This document shows positions 8,824 to 16,121 of a stretch of 35,589 bases of DNA, piece after piece; position 1 is the stretch's first letter; every line of letters begins with the position of its first letter. The position numbers and the translations under genes were made by a program. This DNA is from Deltaproteobacteria bacterium (GTDB lineage Bacteria; Desulfobacterota; Desulfomonilia; Desulfomonilales; Desulfomonilaceae), in assembly GCA_016875095.1 (NCBI GenBank), contig VGSG01000043.1, positions 1 to 35,589 of the forward strand. Reading direction: 5' to 3'. The notes beneath the pieces are model-generated. The model did no database searches and was not told where the DNA came from. It worked only from the letters and a program-made list of their open reading frames with translations.

Positions 8824-8968
8824 CCGCTTTCTCCTTGTTACGGTAACCGCAGAGGTAGTCAGGCCGGCGCCTTGGAGGTGTCCGCGTTGAGATGCTGGAA
8901 CAGGAACTTGAGATCGGTTCGTGCGAAACGCTAGGTCTGCCGCTATACACAGCGTGACAGGATTTATG

Positions 8969-8998
8969 TTGACATGTCAAAGCAGGAATTTTTATGAT
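8969..8998 (+). promoter_or_regulatory. Sigma-70-type promoter of the LysR gene
   Basis: A consensus TTGACA (8969-8974) and TATGAT (8993-8998) are separated by 18 nt. Transcription would start near 9005, about 25 nt before ATG 9031. The -35 is half of the perfect palindrome TTGACATGTCAA (8969-8980), which puts TTGACA on both strands. No matching -10 was found for the minus direction at 16-18 nt, so the operon promoter may depend on the regulator. Confidence 0.7.
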
Positions 8999-9016
8999 GT
9001 CATAAGGAAAACTTAT
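8992..9016. promoter_or_regulatory. LysR-type operator (T-N11-A box) and overlapping dyad
   Basis: ATAAG-GAAAA-CTTAT (9002-9016) is a perfect dyad containing T-N11-A (9003-9015), the classic LysR recognition pattern. An overlapping dyad TTATGA-TG-TCATAA (8992-9005) covers the -10 element of the lysR promoter. Binding here would repress the regulator's own gene, while contacts upstream could activate the divergent operon at 8823. The regulator's co-inducer is unknown. Confidence 0.6.
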
Positions 9017-9030
9017 TTTTCCATAACTCC

Positions 9031-10044
9031 ATGCCCTCAGACCTCAACCTCAACCAGTTGAAAGCATTCTACTATGCCGCAAGCTGCGGAAGCATCACCC
9101 GTGCGGCTGATAAGCTCTTCATTACCCAGCCTGCGGTCAGCCTTCAGATAAAGGCGCTGGAAGATCGTCACAGCGTGCAGCTTTTCATCAGGCGAAAGAA
9201 AAAGCTGGAGCTGACGCCATCCGGCAAGCTCCTGTATCAGGTTGCGGAGAAGATCTTCGGCCTGGTCGAAGACGCGGAACGAGTTCTCGATCAGGCCCAC
9301 GATTTTGCCGAAGAGGTGTTGCGAATCGGGAGTTCCAAGCAGCTTGTGCGCCACCTGCTTGCACGCTACATCTCGGCCTTTCGAGCTGCGTTTCCTCGCG
9401 TTCGCATCCAGATCAGTGAAGGCTCTTCCGAAGAAATGCTGGCCAATATACGGGAGAATCGAAATGATATCGCCATCGTAGGTCGCCTCCCGTATCAAGA
9501 GAACTTGGAAGTGATCCCGTTTATTGAAGACGCGTTGGTCGTCCTGACCTCGCCTGCTCATCGCCTGGCTGAACGAGAAGCGGTTTCCGTGGAGGAACTC
9601 GCGGGCGAGAACCTCATTCTGCGCGAAAAAGGTTCCGGGACTCGCCTGCTGGTGGATCGGATCTTCCGGGATCACGGTATTTCAACGCGAGGATCCATTG
9701 AAACGGGAAATGTGGACTTCATCAAGGAGATGGTGGCCGCGGGCAACGGTGTTACCTTTCTCGCGCGCATGGGCGTCGATCACGAAGTGAACAAGGGTGA
9801 ACTCAGAGCTATTCCGCTCAGGGAAGGTCCTTTTCTTCTAGCGGTGGACATCGTATACGATCGAAACAAGACCTTATCGCAGGCAGACAAAGACTTTCTG
9901 GACATGCTCATCAAGGCCAAGGCCGGTTCTCAACCGGTGTACACCTTTCATCTTTTCGCTGCTCACGAGGAAACTCAAGGGCGGCCACGAACGATGGAGG
10001 GCTTACCGCACGACCGTAGAATCGCCGATGCGGAAAAACCATAA
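9031..10044 (+). CDS. LysR-family transcriptional regulator
   Basis: This 337-residue protein has the LysR winged helix-turn-helix at residues 1-65: LNQLKAFYYAASCGSITRAA, then ITQPAVSLQIKALED. A LysR substrate-binding domain follows (about 90-300), with the hinge segment VLRIGSSKQLVRHLLARYI and GNGVTFLARMGV near the end. The last 35 residues are an unusual polar tail. The gene is divergent from the 8823-294 operon, which it most likely controls in response to a pathway metabolite. No good Shine-Dalgarno is close to ATG 9031 (AAGGA is 22 nt away), but stops just upstream exclude earlier starts. It may therefore be weakly translated. Confidence 0.92.
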   Translation: MPSDLNLNQLKAFYYAASCGSITRAADKLFITQPAVSLQIKALEDRHSVQLFIRRKKKLELTPSGKLLYQVAEKIFGLVEDAERVLDQAHDFAEEVLRIGSSKQLVRHLLARYISAFRAAFPRVRIQISEGSSEEMLANIRENRNDIAIVGRLPYQENLEVIPFIEDALVVLTSPAHRLAEREAVSVEELAGENLILREKGSGTRLLVDRIFRDHGISTRGSIETGNVDFIKEMVAAGNGVTFLARMGVDHEVNKGELRAIPLREGPFLLAVDIVYDRNKTLSQADKDFLDMLIKAKAGSQPVYTFHLFAAHEETQGRPRTMEGLPHDRRIADAEKP

Positions 10045-10202
10045 GCTTGGATTATAGTTCCCTCCGGGCAAGTTCCGGCGCCCGACTTCGTTCATAACCA
10101 ACTCATTGCCCCAGGCGCCTCCCATGTTCGGATTACCCGGGAGGGAAGGCCCAAGGTGGGCGCAAACAGCCCCTTAGAGAGACGCTCATCCGCGCCCAGG
10201 GG

Positions 10203-10231
10203 GTTACATTTTCGGGCCGAGGCCTTATAAT
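10203..10231 (+). promoter_or_regulatory. Promoter of the GAF-domain protein
   Basis: A perfect TATAAT (10226-10231) lies 17 nt after GTTACA (10203-10208, four of six consensus bases). Transcription would start near 10238, leaving a leader of about 75 nt before ATG 10313. The gap between the LysR stop and this gene (10045-10312) otherwise shows only weak inverted repeats, such as CCTCCC...GGGAGG near 10117-10145. Confidence 0.5.
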
Positions 10232-10312
10232 ATGTTTAATTGGCCGATATTCCATACAGATGACTACGTGCGCCGCATCGCTTAGCGTCATGCCACAGAA
10301 TGGAGTTCCACC

Positions 10313-12655
10313 ATGAATCCCATATCTCAAGAGCCGCCTTTCCGGTGCGTTTTCAGTTTAAAACCACTCGTCGACTTCTGGAGGGAAAAGGCCGCCTCCA
10401 ACGAAAACGGATGGGGGCCGCTTTCCGGCGAGATTGAAGCAGGATTGGCTCGCTCGCCTGAATTGCTCGGGCCCATTGAGGATCTCTCTATTCTCAATCA
10501 GCATAACGGTCTGATTCGGACCCTGATGACCGCTGTCTTTCCCCCTGCTTTCTGGGATACGGAGGTGGCGGCCGCTATGGCGCCGTTCACGCTTCAGCCC
10601 GCGTTTGTTTCGCCGCTCTTTCAGCGACTGATGGTCAATGAGGACGGCAGCTTCAAAGGCAGATGGAACGTGCCGGGAGAGGCGTTCGCAAGGGGGAGGC
10701 TCCTCAAATTCCTTCTTCTCATCTTGCGGCGGCGCTACGGAATAAAGGAGGACCTTGAATATCCTTTGATTCGCATTATTACCGATCCGGAGACCGGATT
10801 GGAACGCTACTTCGGATTCAGGCCCGATCTGCGTTTTGTCGAGGTGCGAGTCAATGGGGATCTTCCGCCCCTTTCGGAGCAAGATCGAATCACGATCATG
10901 GAGAACTTGACCGAGCCGGACGTGCTCCGCAAGCTCCTGCCTTTGCGACAATTCGAATTTCAGGGATTCGGGGTTCTTCGAGCCATTGATGTCACCCTTT
11001 CGGAAGTGCTGGCCGGCCTGGAAAGAGACCTTGCCGAGCAGGGCTCCATCATCTCTCAAAGCGGCTTTTCTCGCTTGCAAAATCGTATTCGGACCCTCCT
11101 GGGCAAGCCGGACGTAGCCGTCGGGGTCTCCGCTATTCAAGGTGACCAGGTCCTCGTCCTATCCACAGGATGCGAGATGAGCTCCAACTGCATTTTCTCG
11201 GAATCCGTCCACATTCCCCTCGAACAAACGGTCGGTTCCATCTTTCATCGAGCTGCGGAACAGGGCGAGATGCTCCGCATCCGAGACATGCTCGAAGGGG
11301 ATTTCACCCACCCTATCGATCAGGAAGTGATCCGCCACGGGATAAGGTCCGTTCTGGTCGCCCCGCTCTTGTATCAAGGCCGACTGATAGGCGCCATGAA
11401 GGTCGGATCGCCCCATCCCGGAGATCTCGGCCCCAGAGAGGCCATGCTGACGGGTGAAATCCTTCCGCTCTTTTCCATGGCGCTCAAGAGATCCCTCGAC
11501 GACCTGGACAAAAACATACAGGCCATCATCCAGGAGCGATGCACTCCGGTGCATCCCTCGGTGGAATGGCGTTTCCGACAGGCGGTGCTGAACTATCTGG
11601 AGAAGATCAACAGGGGCGAACCCGCGGAACTGGAGCCGATTGTCTTCAATAAGGTGAATGCGCTGTACGGGGCATCGGATATTCGCGGCTCTTCAGAGGC
11701 GCGCAACCAGGCTGTGAGCGCTGATTTGACCGAACATTTGCGGCTGGCCCTCACTGTGGCACAGTCCGCAGCAGAAGCCAAGCCGATGCCTATCCTGTAT
11801 GAGTTGGGCCACCAGATAAGACAACGCATGGAAACCATAGGCGCGGGGCTGTCAACCGGAGATGACTCCTCTGTGATCAACTTCCTCGCCGGCGAAGTCG
11901 AGCCTCTTTTTCCTCTGATGAAGAGTTTCAGCCGCGGCGCCGAGGAGGCGATCAACGCTTATGCCGCCCAGATCGACCCAAATATGAGGACCGTGTATCG
12001 TATGCGTAAAGAATACGAGCAGAGCGTTTCGGCATTCAATGAGCGAATCAGTCGCTATTTGGATCGGGAAGAAGCGCAAGCCCAGAGCATATTCCCCCAC
12101 TATTTCAGCAAGCATCAGACAGACGGACTGGACTATCTTATCTACGTAGGCGCGTCCATGGCGGAAAAGGATTCCTTCAACGAACTCTACGCGAGAAACC
12201 TCCGGCTCTGGCAGATTATCGTAGCGTGTGGAATCGCGTGGCACGCTCATCAAATCAAGCCGCACCTGAAGGTGCCCCTCAGCATCACGCACCTGATCCT
12301 CGTCAACCATAACCCGCTGTCCGTTCGCTTCCGCTTTGACGAGAAGCGATTCGATGTTGATGGGGTCTATGACGTGGCTCACGAGATCGTGAGGTCGCGC
12401 ATCGACAAAGCCATGGTGCGAGGAGAAGAAGAGAGGCTCACGCAGCCTGATAAGGTCGCGCTCATCTACTCAAGGCCGGATGAAGCCAGGGAGATCCGCG
12501 GGCATATCAGCTTCCTACAGAGCGAAGGGATGCTTCTCTCCGACATGGAATCCCTTGAATTGGCCGACATGCCGGGCGTGCAAGGACTCAGAGCCATCAG
12601 AGTGGGCATCAACCTGGAGTCGCCCGTGCTTGCCAGGCGGGCTGAATGCCTGTAG
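10313..12655 (+). CDS. Large GAF-domain protein of unknown function
   Basis: This 780-residue protein has no signal peptide or membrane helix. A GAF-like domain covers about residues 250-390. It includes GKPDVAVGVSAIQGDQVLVL, then IRSVLVAPLLYQGRLIGAMKVG and an EILPLFSMAL helix. A conserved-looking segment follows, with VEWRFRQAVLNYL and VNALYGASDIRGSS (about residues 404-460). I associate that pattern with long GAF proteins of unknown function in other phyla; this is recollection, not a search. There is no kinase, GGDEF, EAL or HTH output domain. The C-terminal third is helical. TGGAG lies about 8 nt before ATG 10313. It is monocistronic with its own promoter. A ligand- or redox-sensing scaffold role is possible. 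Confidence 0.75.
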   Translation: MNPISQEPPFRCVFSLKPLVDFWREKAASNENGWGPLSGEIEAGLARSPELLGPIEDLSILNQHNGLIRTLMTAVFPPAFWDTEVAAAMAPFTLQPAFVSPLFQRLMVNEDGSFKGRWNVPGEAFARGRLLKFLLLILRRRYGIKEDLEYPLIRIITDPETGLERYFGFRPDLRFVEVRVNGDLPPLSEQDRITIMENLTEPDVLRKLLPLRQFEFQGFGVLRAIDVTLSEVLAGLERDLAEQGSIISQSGFSRLQNRIRTLLGKPDVAVGVSAIQGDQVLVLSTGCEMSSNCIFSESVHIPLEQTVGSIFHRAAEQGEMLRIRDMLEGDFTHPIDQEVIRHGIRSVLVAPLLYQGRLIGAMKVGSPHPGDLGPREAMLTGEILPLFSMALKRSLDDLDKNIQAIIQERCTPVHPSVEWRFRQAVLNYLEKINRGEPAELEPIVFNKVNALYGASDIRGSSEARNQAVSADLTEHLRLALTVAQSAAEAKPMPILYELGHQIRQRMETIGAGLSTGDDSSVINFLAGEVEPLFPLMKSFSRGAEEAINAYAAQIDPNMRTVYRMRKEYEQSVSAFNERISRYLDREEAQAQSIFPHYFSKHQTDGLDYLIYVGASMAEKDSFNELYARNLRLWQIIVACGIAWHAHQIKPHLKVPLSITHLILVNHNPLSVRFRFDEKRFDVDGVYDVAHEIVRSRIDKAMVRGEEERLTQPDKVALIYSRPDEAREIRGHISFLQSEGMLLSDMESLELADMPGVQGLRAIRVGINLESPVLARRAECL

Positions 12656-12677
12656 TTGTAGGAACGGCTCGAATTCC

Positions 12678-13043
12678 CTACCGCACCCTCTGCATGTTCC
12701 TACATTGGTACATGCAGTGATTATACAGCCTATCACACCTTGGCCCGCAAAGTGGGTCTGAGCCCGGACCGCACTGAGCATAGCACGCGCTCTTACTGCC
12801 GGAACAGTTGCCTGCGCATGAGAAATCGATTGCCGCCGGGCGATTCAGGCTTCGCTGCCCTCCGGAAGCGCCGCCCCCGGTCGGTGTCGAAGGACTTGTC
12901 GGTGTCACTGTTTGACCAGCGGGCTGTTGTTTGCCACCCCGAGCCGCGGCTGACACATCTTGGATACTGAAGATTACGAACAGCATCCCCGCGAATACTG
13001 CTACCGCGATAAACGGAATGGGATCGACTCTTAAGGTTCTCAT
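12678..13043 (-). CDS. Exported Cys-rich protein with duplicated CX3CX6CX3C unit
   Basis: This 121-residue protein has an N-terminal hydrophobic segment (about residues 8-25, PFIAVAVFAGMLFVIFSI) that is a signal peptide or anchor. A Gly/Ser/Thr/Pro/Gln-rich linker follows. The C-terminal domain has eight cysteines in two identical spacings, CAGNCSGSKSACYAQC and CGPRCDRLYNHCMYQC. Each is CX3C-X6-CX3C, resembling a helical-hairpin disulfide pattern. The protein is not one I recognise. ATG 13043 has GGAGGT about 5 nt upstream; an alternative start at 13076 lacks this. It lies 109 bp downstream of the Fe-S flavoprotein on the same strand and may be part of that operon. It probably acts outside the cytoplasm. 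Confidence 0.68.
   Translation of the reverse strand: MRTLRVDPIPFIAVAVFAGMLFVIFSIQDVSAAARGGKQQPAGQTVTPTSPSTPTGGGASGGQRSLNRPAAIDFSCAGNCSGSKSACYAQCGPGSDPLCGPRCDRLYNHCMYQCRNMQRVR
12690..12717. repeat. Perfect 8-bp inverted repeat at a convergent gene end
   Basis: CTGCATGT (12690-12697) and ACATGCAG (12710-12717) form a perfect stem around a 12-nt loop. It lies inside the last codons of the Cys-rich gene, just beyond the GAF gene's stop at 12655. It could end transcription of the GAF gene, but there is no T-run, so this is weak. Confidence 0.35.
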
Positions 13044-13152
13044 GTCGTACCTCCAACCGTCACGCAACGTGATCATAAATTGTCACTGACGGACTAGGAG
13101 GCAAGATGACGTCAAACGCTTTTTGACGGAGAAATCCCGCTGCTATGAAAGC

Positions 13153-13728
13153 TCACGGTTTTCCCGCCAGGGTGTGGGCGAACTTCACAGCCTCCTTCCT
13201 GATGTCTTCTCCCATAGCGTCCGCGGTGGTGGTAAAGGGGATCACCAACGTGTCGGCAATCTTGCACTTACTGTAATCCATGAGCCGTTTGAACATCTCC
13301 AGGAGTAGCTCGGCATTCCCTTCCACCGGCCCTGCGCACGTGACCAGGAGACCTGCCCTTTTCCCTGCGATGAGCGACTTCCACTTCCGGGTCCCGTATC
13401 CTGTAATCAGGCAAAAATGCCGGTCGATCAACGGCTTGATTTGAGCCGAGTATCCCCAACAGAACAGCGGTGAAGCGTAGAGGAGCACGTCGGACGCGCG
13501 AAACCGTTCGAATATGGCTACCGCATCGTCCTTCTGAGGACACCCGGGCTCGTCGGGAATGCCCTGGCACGTGTAGCACTCGATGCAGCCCTTAAGCTTG
13601 CGTTCCGCAACATTTATCCGCTCTATCTGATGGCCTTTCGCCACCAACTCTTCCTCAACCCAACCGAGCGCTTTGGCGGTGTTGCCCTTCTTCACCCGCG
13701 GGCTGCCTAAGACGGACGTGATCTTCAT
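13153..13728 (-). CDS. Fe-S flavoprotein / NADPH-dependent FMN reductase family protein
   Basis: This 191-residue flavodoxin-fold protein starts with the FMN phosphate loop (ITSVLGSPRVKKGNTAKAL). After the second strand it has CIECYTCQGIPDEPGC (CX2CX2CX8C), the compact cysteine motif of archaeal-type iron-sulfur flavoproteins. Then come ASPLFCWGYSAQIKPLIDR and a long C-terminal helix. It should carry FMN and possibly one [4Fe-4S] cluster, passing electrons between ferredoxin and a partner. GGGAGG before ATG 13728 decides the start over an upstream one at 13746. It lies 24 bp after the radical SAM gene. Supplying electrons to that enzyme is a sensible but unproven role. Confidence 0.85.
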   Translation of the reverse strand: MKITSVLGSPRVKKGNTAKALGWVEEELVAKGHQIERINVAERKLKGCIECYTCQGIPDEPGCPQKDDAVAIFERFRASDVLLYASPLFCWGYSAQIKPLIDRHFCLITGYGTRKWKSLIAGKRAGLLVTCAGPVEGNAELLLEMFKRLMDYSKCKIADTLVIPFTTTADAMGEDIRKEAVKFAHTLAGKP

Positions 13729-13752
13729 GCAAACCTCCCTCTGCAATGGATA

Positions 13753-14925
13753 CTATACATCATAGAGATAATGACATATCCTGCAACCTTCCGCGGCTTG
13801 AGGCATTCTCTTGACCGCCTCTTCATGCAGCTTATCCGCGGTCTTTCGTGAGTCACCCATCATCCCGGCCATAAAGGTTTGTTCGTACACCCGGGCTCTG
13901 TTCTCAAAGATTTCCCGGTAATGTCGGCAGGTGTCGGTCTCCCACAAATCGAGAAGATCATTTTCGGGAATCCGACCGTAATGGACCGTAGGTAAGACAA
14001 CTTCTCGGTCCAGGAAAGTAGTGGGACCGCCGATGGCCAGATTGATGCATGGGGCTGCGTGACCGTCATAGCGAATGAAGATCTCATCTCTGGGGTCCTG
14101 TTCGCAAACCGGCCGTTGCCGCGGGGTGAAAGGAAACGCCGTGGTGCGGATATTCATCCGATCTGCAAGGTTCAGCGCCTTGAGAAGCTCCTTCCTGTAA
14201 CTTCGGATCTCTTCGCTCTCCTTCGGGCGAAAGAGGCCGAAGCCTTTCCCGTGCTCTCCCCGTATCACCTCGCACTGCCTGAAATTGATCTGGTCGACGC
14301 CCAAACGAGCCGCGAGTTTGACCATGTCCTGGACCTGGTGGAAATTCATATGCATCATAACGAAGTTGATCATGGTCTTGGGAATCTTGTTCGATCGCAT
14401 TTTGGCGATGTCGGCCACATTATTGCAGACCCGCTCAAAATCGGATCCGGGCCGTATTCGCTCGTATAGCTCCTTGTCGGCCCCATCCATGCTGACGCAG
14501 AGCCAATCGAGGCCGGCGTCGATCAATTGCCTTGCAAGTTCCTTCTTCAGAAGTAGGCCGTTGGATAGGATTCCGGTCTCGCATCCCGCTGAATGAGCTT
14601 CGGAGACCCATTCAACCAGACTTGGCTGCAGGAGGGGCTCTCCTCCACCAGTGAAGTCCACCGAAGCGATTTCCGGCAGGCGCCGACGCACAGCCTCCCA
14701 GATCTCTTGGGACATGAGCCCTTGATTACACACGATCTCCCTGTAGGCCTTCCAGGGGCACATGACGCATCGCAGATTGCAGGCCATCGATGACTCGACC
14801 TGTACGAGCCTCCACCGCCGCTTTTTCGAAACCGTACATTTCGGGATCTTCTCCGGGTGAGGCGAAAAACCAAACCTGCGCAGCAGACCTGCCCAGAAAC
14901 CGCTGTGAGCCTCCTCCGCAGTCAT
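13753..14925 (-). CDS. Radical SAM protein with partial SPASM/twitch domain
   Basis: This 390-residue protein binds the SAM-cleaving [4Fe-4S] cluster through Cys49, Cys53 and Cys56 (CNLRCVMC, CX3CX2C). FTGGGEPLLQP and GILSNGLLL are the usual SAM-contact segments. The C-terminal part has C-X13-G-X4-C (from VCEQDPRDE to GHAAPC) and a final CRIC pair, enough for one auxiliary cluster. This fits a twitch or reduced SPASM domain, used by peptide- and cofactor-modifying enzymes. GGAGGCCAT before ATG 14925 decides the start; longer frames begin at 14958 or at a TTG at 14976. It is 43 bp after the acyltransferase-fold gene and 24 bp before the flavoprotein. The substrate is unknown. Confidence 0.88.
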   Translation of the reverse strand: MTAEEAHSGFWAGLLRRFGFSPHPEKIPKCTVSKKRRWRLVQVESSMACNLRCVMCPWKAYREIVCNQGLMSQEIWEAVRRRLPEIASVDFTGGGEPLLQPSLVEWVSEAHSAGCETGILSNGLLLKKELARQLIDAGLDWLCVSMDGADKELYERIRPGSDFERVCNNVADIAKMRSNKIPKTMINFVMMHMNFHQVQDMVKLAARLGVDQINFRQCEVIRGEHGKGFGLFRPKESEEIRSYRKELLKALNLADRMNIRTTAFPFTPRQRPVCEQDPRDEIFIRYDGHAAPCINLAIGGPTTFLDREVVLPTVHYGRIPENDLLDLWETDTCRHYREIFENRARVYEQTFMAGMMGDSRKTADKLHEEAVKRMPQAAEGCRICHYLYDV

Positions 14926-14968
14926 ATGGCCTCCGGTGCGAGGAGAGGAGTCGATCATGAGCCACACG

Positions 14969-15796
14969 TCACACAAGTCGCCTGAGCATGTCCAATAGGC
15001 CTATAGGTTTCCGCCGGACCTGAAGGGCAGTATACGGCAAGAACGGGCTGGCGCCCCACTTTTCTTTGAAACGCCGCACACCACCACTTATGCCCAACCC
15101 CAGATTGACCGCGCCCTTGCCTTCGTCTTCCGCCATATTGACCATCTGGTGAAAGAGCAAATCGGATGCTCCCGGCACATAGGTCACCGTGGAGCGGAAG
15201 TTAAACAAGTAGAACAGATAAGATGCCGAACCAAGATCCAGAACGCTGAACGCGACTAATTCACCGTCTTTCCTCGCCTCCAGCAATCGCGCGGTGGGAG
15301 CGCTCACCACATACTCAGGGAGCCGGCGAAGGATCTCCTCATGGCCTGCGGTAATTTGCCGCTCTGCGATAAACGCTTCTGTGAGTTTTTTGTGTTCCGG
15401 ACCGAAGCTGCCTCGACCGATCCTGACCTCCCGCTCCGCCCGGCGAATCATGTACGCCAAGTCGGGTTTGATTTCTCCAATGGGCAGGGTCAATCGGTAG
15501 CACGTGTCGTGGACGGCGTGCTCTGCGTCACTCTCGGGGAACCAGATTTTCGGAGATATGACAGCGACCGTCGCCGGTTGGAAGAGTCGGCATGCGCTTT
15601 CATAGGCATGTTCGGGTTCAACTGCTCGTTCTTCAAGAGCATAGCCGACAAATATCAGGTGGTCGGCTTTCAGAAAGCACAGATAACCGTCATGGAGGCA
15701 GGGGTCCGCGCCGGACATGGCCTGAACGTAGTGGACGAGATGTTCAGCGACATAAGCCTTTTGGTAGACAATTTCCTGTTCTTCCCGGCTCAGCAT
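14969..15796 (-). CDS. GNAT/FemAB-fold acyltransferase-like protein (paralogue 1)
   Basis: This 275-residue protein belongs, as far as I can judge, to the acyl-CoA N-acyltransferase fold. The C-terminal half has FSVLDLGSASYLFYLFNFRS, YVPGASDLLFHQMV, then NLGLGISGGVRRFKEKWG. The last resembles the FKxxWG/FKxxFG ending of GNAT and FemAB-type transferases. The N-terminal half is unusual (AYVAEHLVHYVQAMSGADPC) and shared with the paralogue at 16122-16991. The donor and acceptor are unknown. It leads a minus-strand operon with the radical SAM and flavoprotein genes and has a near-consensus promoter at 15938-15966. Only a weak GGTGG precedes ATG 15796, so the exact start is less sure. Confidence 0.78.
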   Translation of the reverse strand: MLSREEQEIVYQKAYVAEHLVHYVQAMSGADPCLHDGYLCFLKADHLIFVGYALEERAVEPEHAYESACRLFQPATVAVISPKIWFPESDAEHAVHDTCYRLTLPIGEIKPDLAYMIRRAEREVRIGRGSFGPEHKKLTEAFIAERQITAGHEEILRRLPEYVVSAPTARLLEARKDGELVAFSVLDLGSASYLFYLFNFRSTVTYVPGASDLLFHQMVNMAEDEGKGAVNLGLGISGGVRRFKEKWGASPFLPYTALQVRRKPIGLLDMLRRLV

Positions 15797-15937
15797 GAAA
15801 TAGCCACCAAGTCTCCACCCGGGAAGCCCCGTTCAATGCGCCGCGCGACCGAGAGAGAGAATGTCCGTCCTGGTCTCATCAATTCTTCATGAGTTACGAT
15901 TAGAGTTTCCGCCCTAGGGCCACAGATCTTCCTGTTC

Positions 15938-15966
15938 ATCATATTCTTGGGTAGTTTAGGTGTCAA
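15938..15966 (-). promoter_or_regulatory. Strong minus-strand promoter for the radical SAM operon
   Basis: On the minus strand TTGACA (15966-15961) is followed after exactly 17 nt by TATGAT (15943-15938). This is a perfect -35 and a five-of-six -10. Transcription would begin near 15931, leaving a leader of about 135 nt before ATG 15796. That length allows leader control, although no known riboswitch was recognised. Confidence 0.7.
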
Positions 15967-16004
15967 CTCGTCCAAAGCGGGCCGTAACCCAAACGGACCT
16001 ACAC

Positions 16005-16033
16005 TTCCGAGCCTTCAGTCAATGTGCTATGCT
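16005..16033 (+). promoter_or_regulatory. Possible plus-strand promoter
   Basis: TTCCGA (16005-16010, three of six bases) and TATGCT (16028-16033, four of six) are 17 nt apart, upstream of ATG 16122. The match is modest, and the stronger signal in this gap faces the other way. Confidence 0.3.
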
Positions 16034-16121
16034 CGCGTCCCGAGCTATCGTCCTTCTGAGCAGGCGCAAAGGCTCTGAAGGTGGAAGCGCCAAATGCTGT
16101 CCTCTAGGCGCGGGTGGCGCA

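Larger units (their letters stand above)
15797..16121. other. Divergent intergenic region between the two paralogues
   Basis: These 325 bp separate the two divergent acyltransferase-like genes. Apart from the promoters at 15938-15966 (minus) and 16005-16033 (plus), I see no gene and no long repeat. The plus-strand frame is open back to 15960, but that upstream stretch has no family similarity to the paralogue and is treated as leader. Confidence 0.5.

Noticed and set aside
7150-8934. 594-codon plus-strand open frame antisense to FAD oxidoreductase A
   Set aside because: It mirrors a well-supported flavoprotein gene and its translation is His/Arg-rich without any domain; such antisense frames arise from codon bias.
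15960-16121. N-terminal extension of acyltransferase-like paralogue 2
   Set aside because: The extra 54 residues have no counterpart in paralogue 1 and overlap the likely promoter region.
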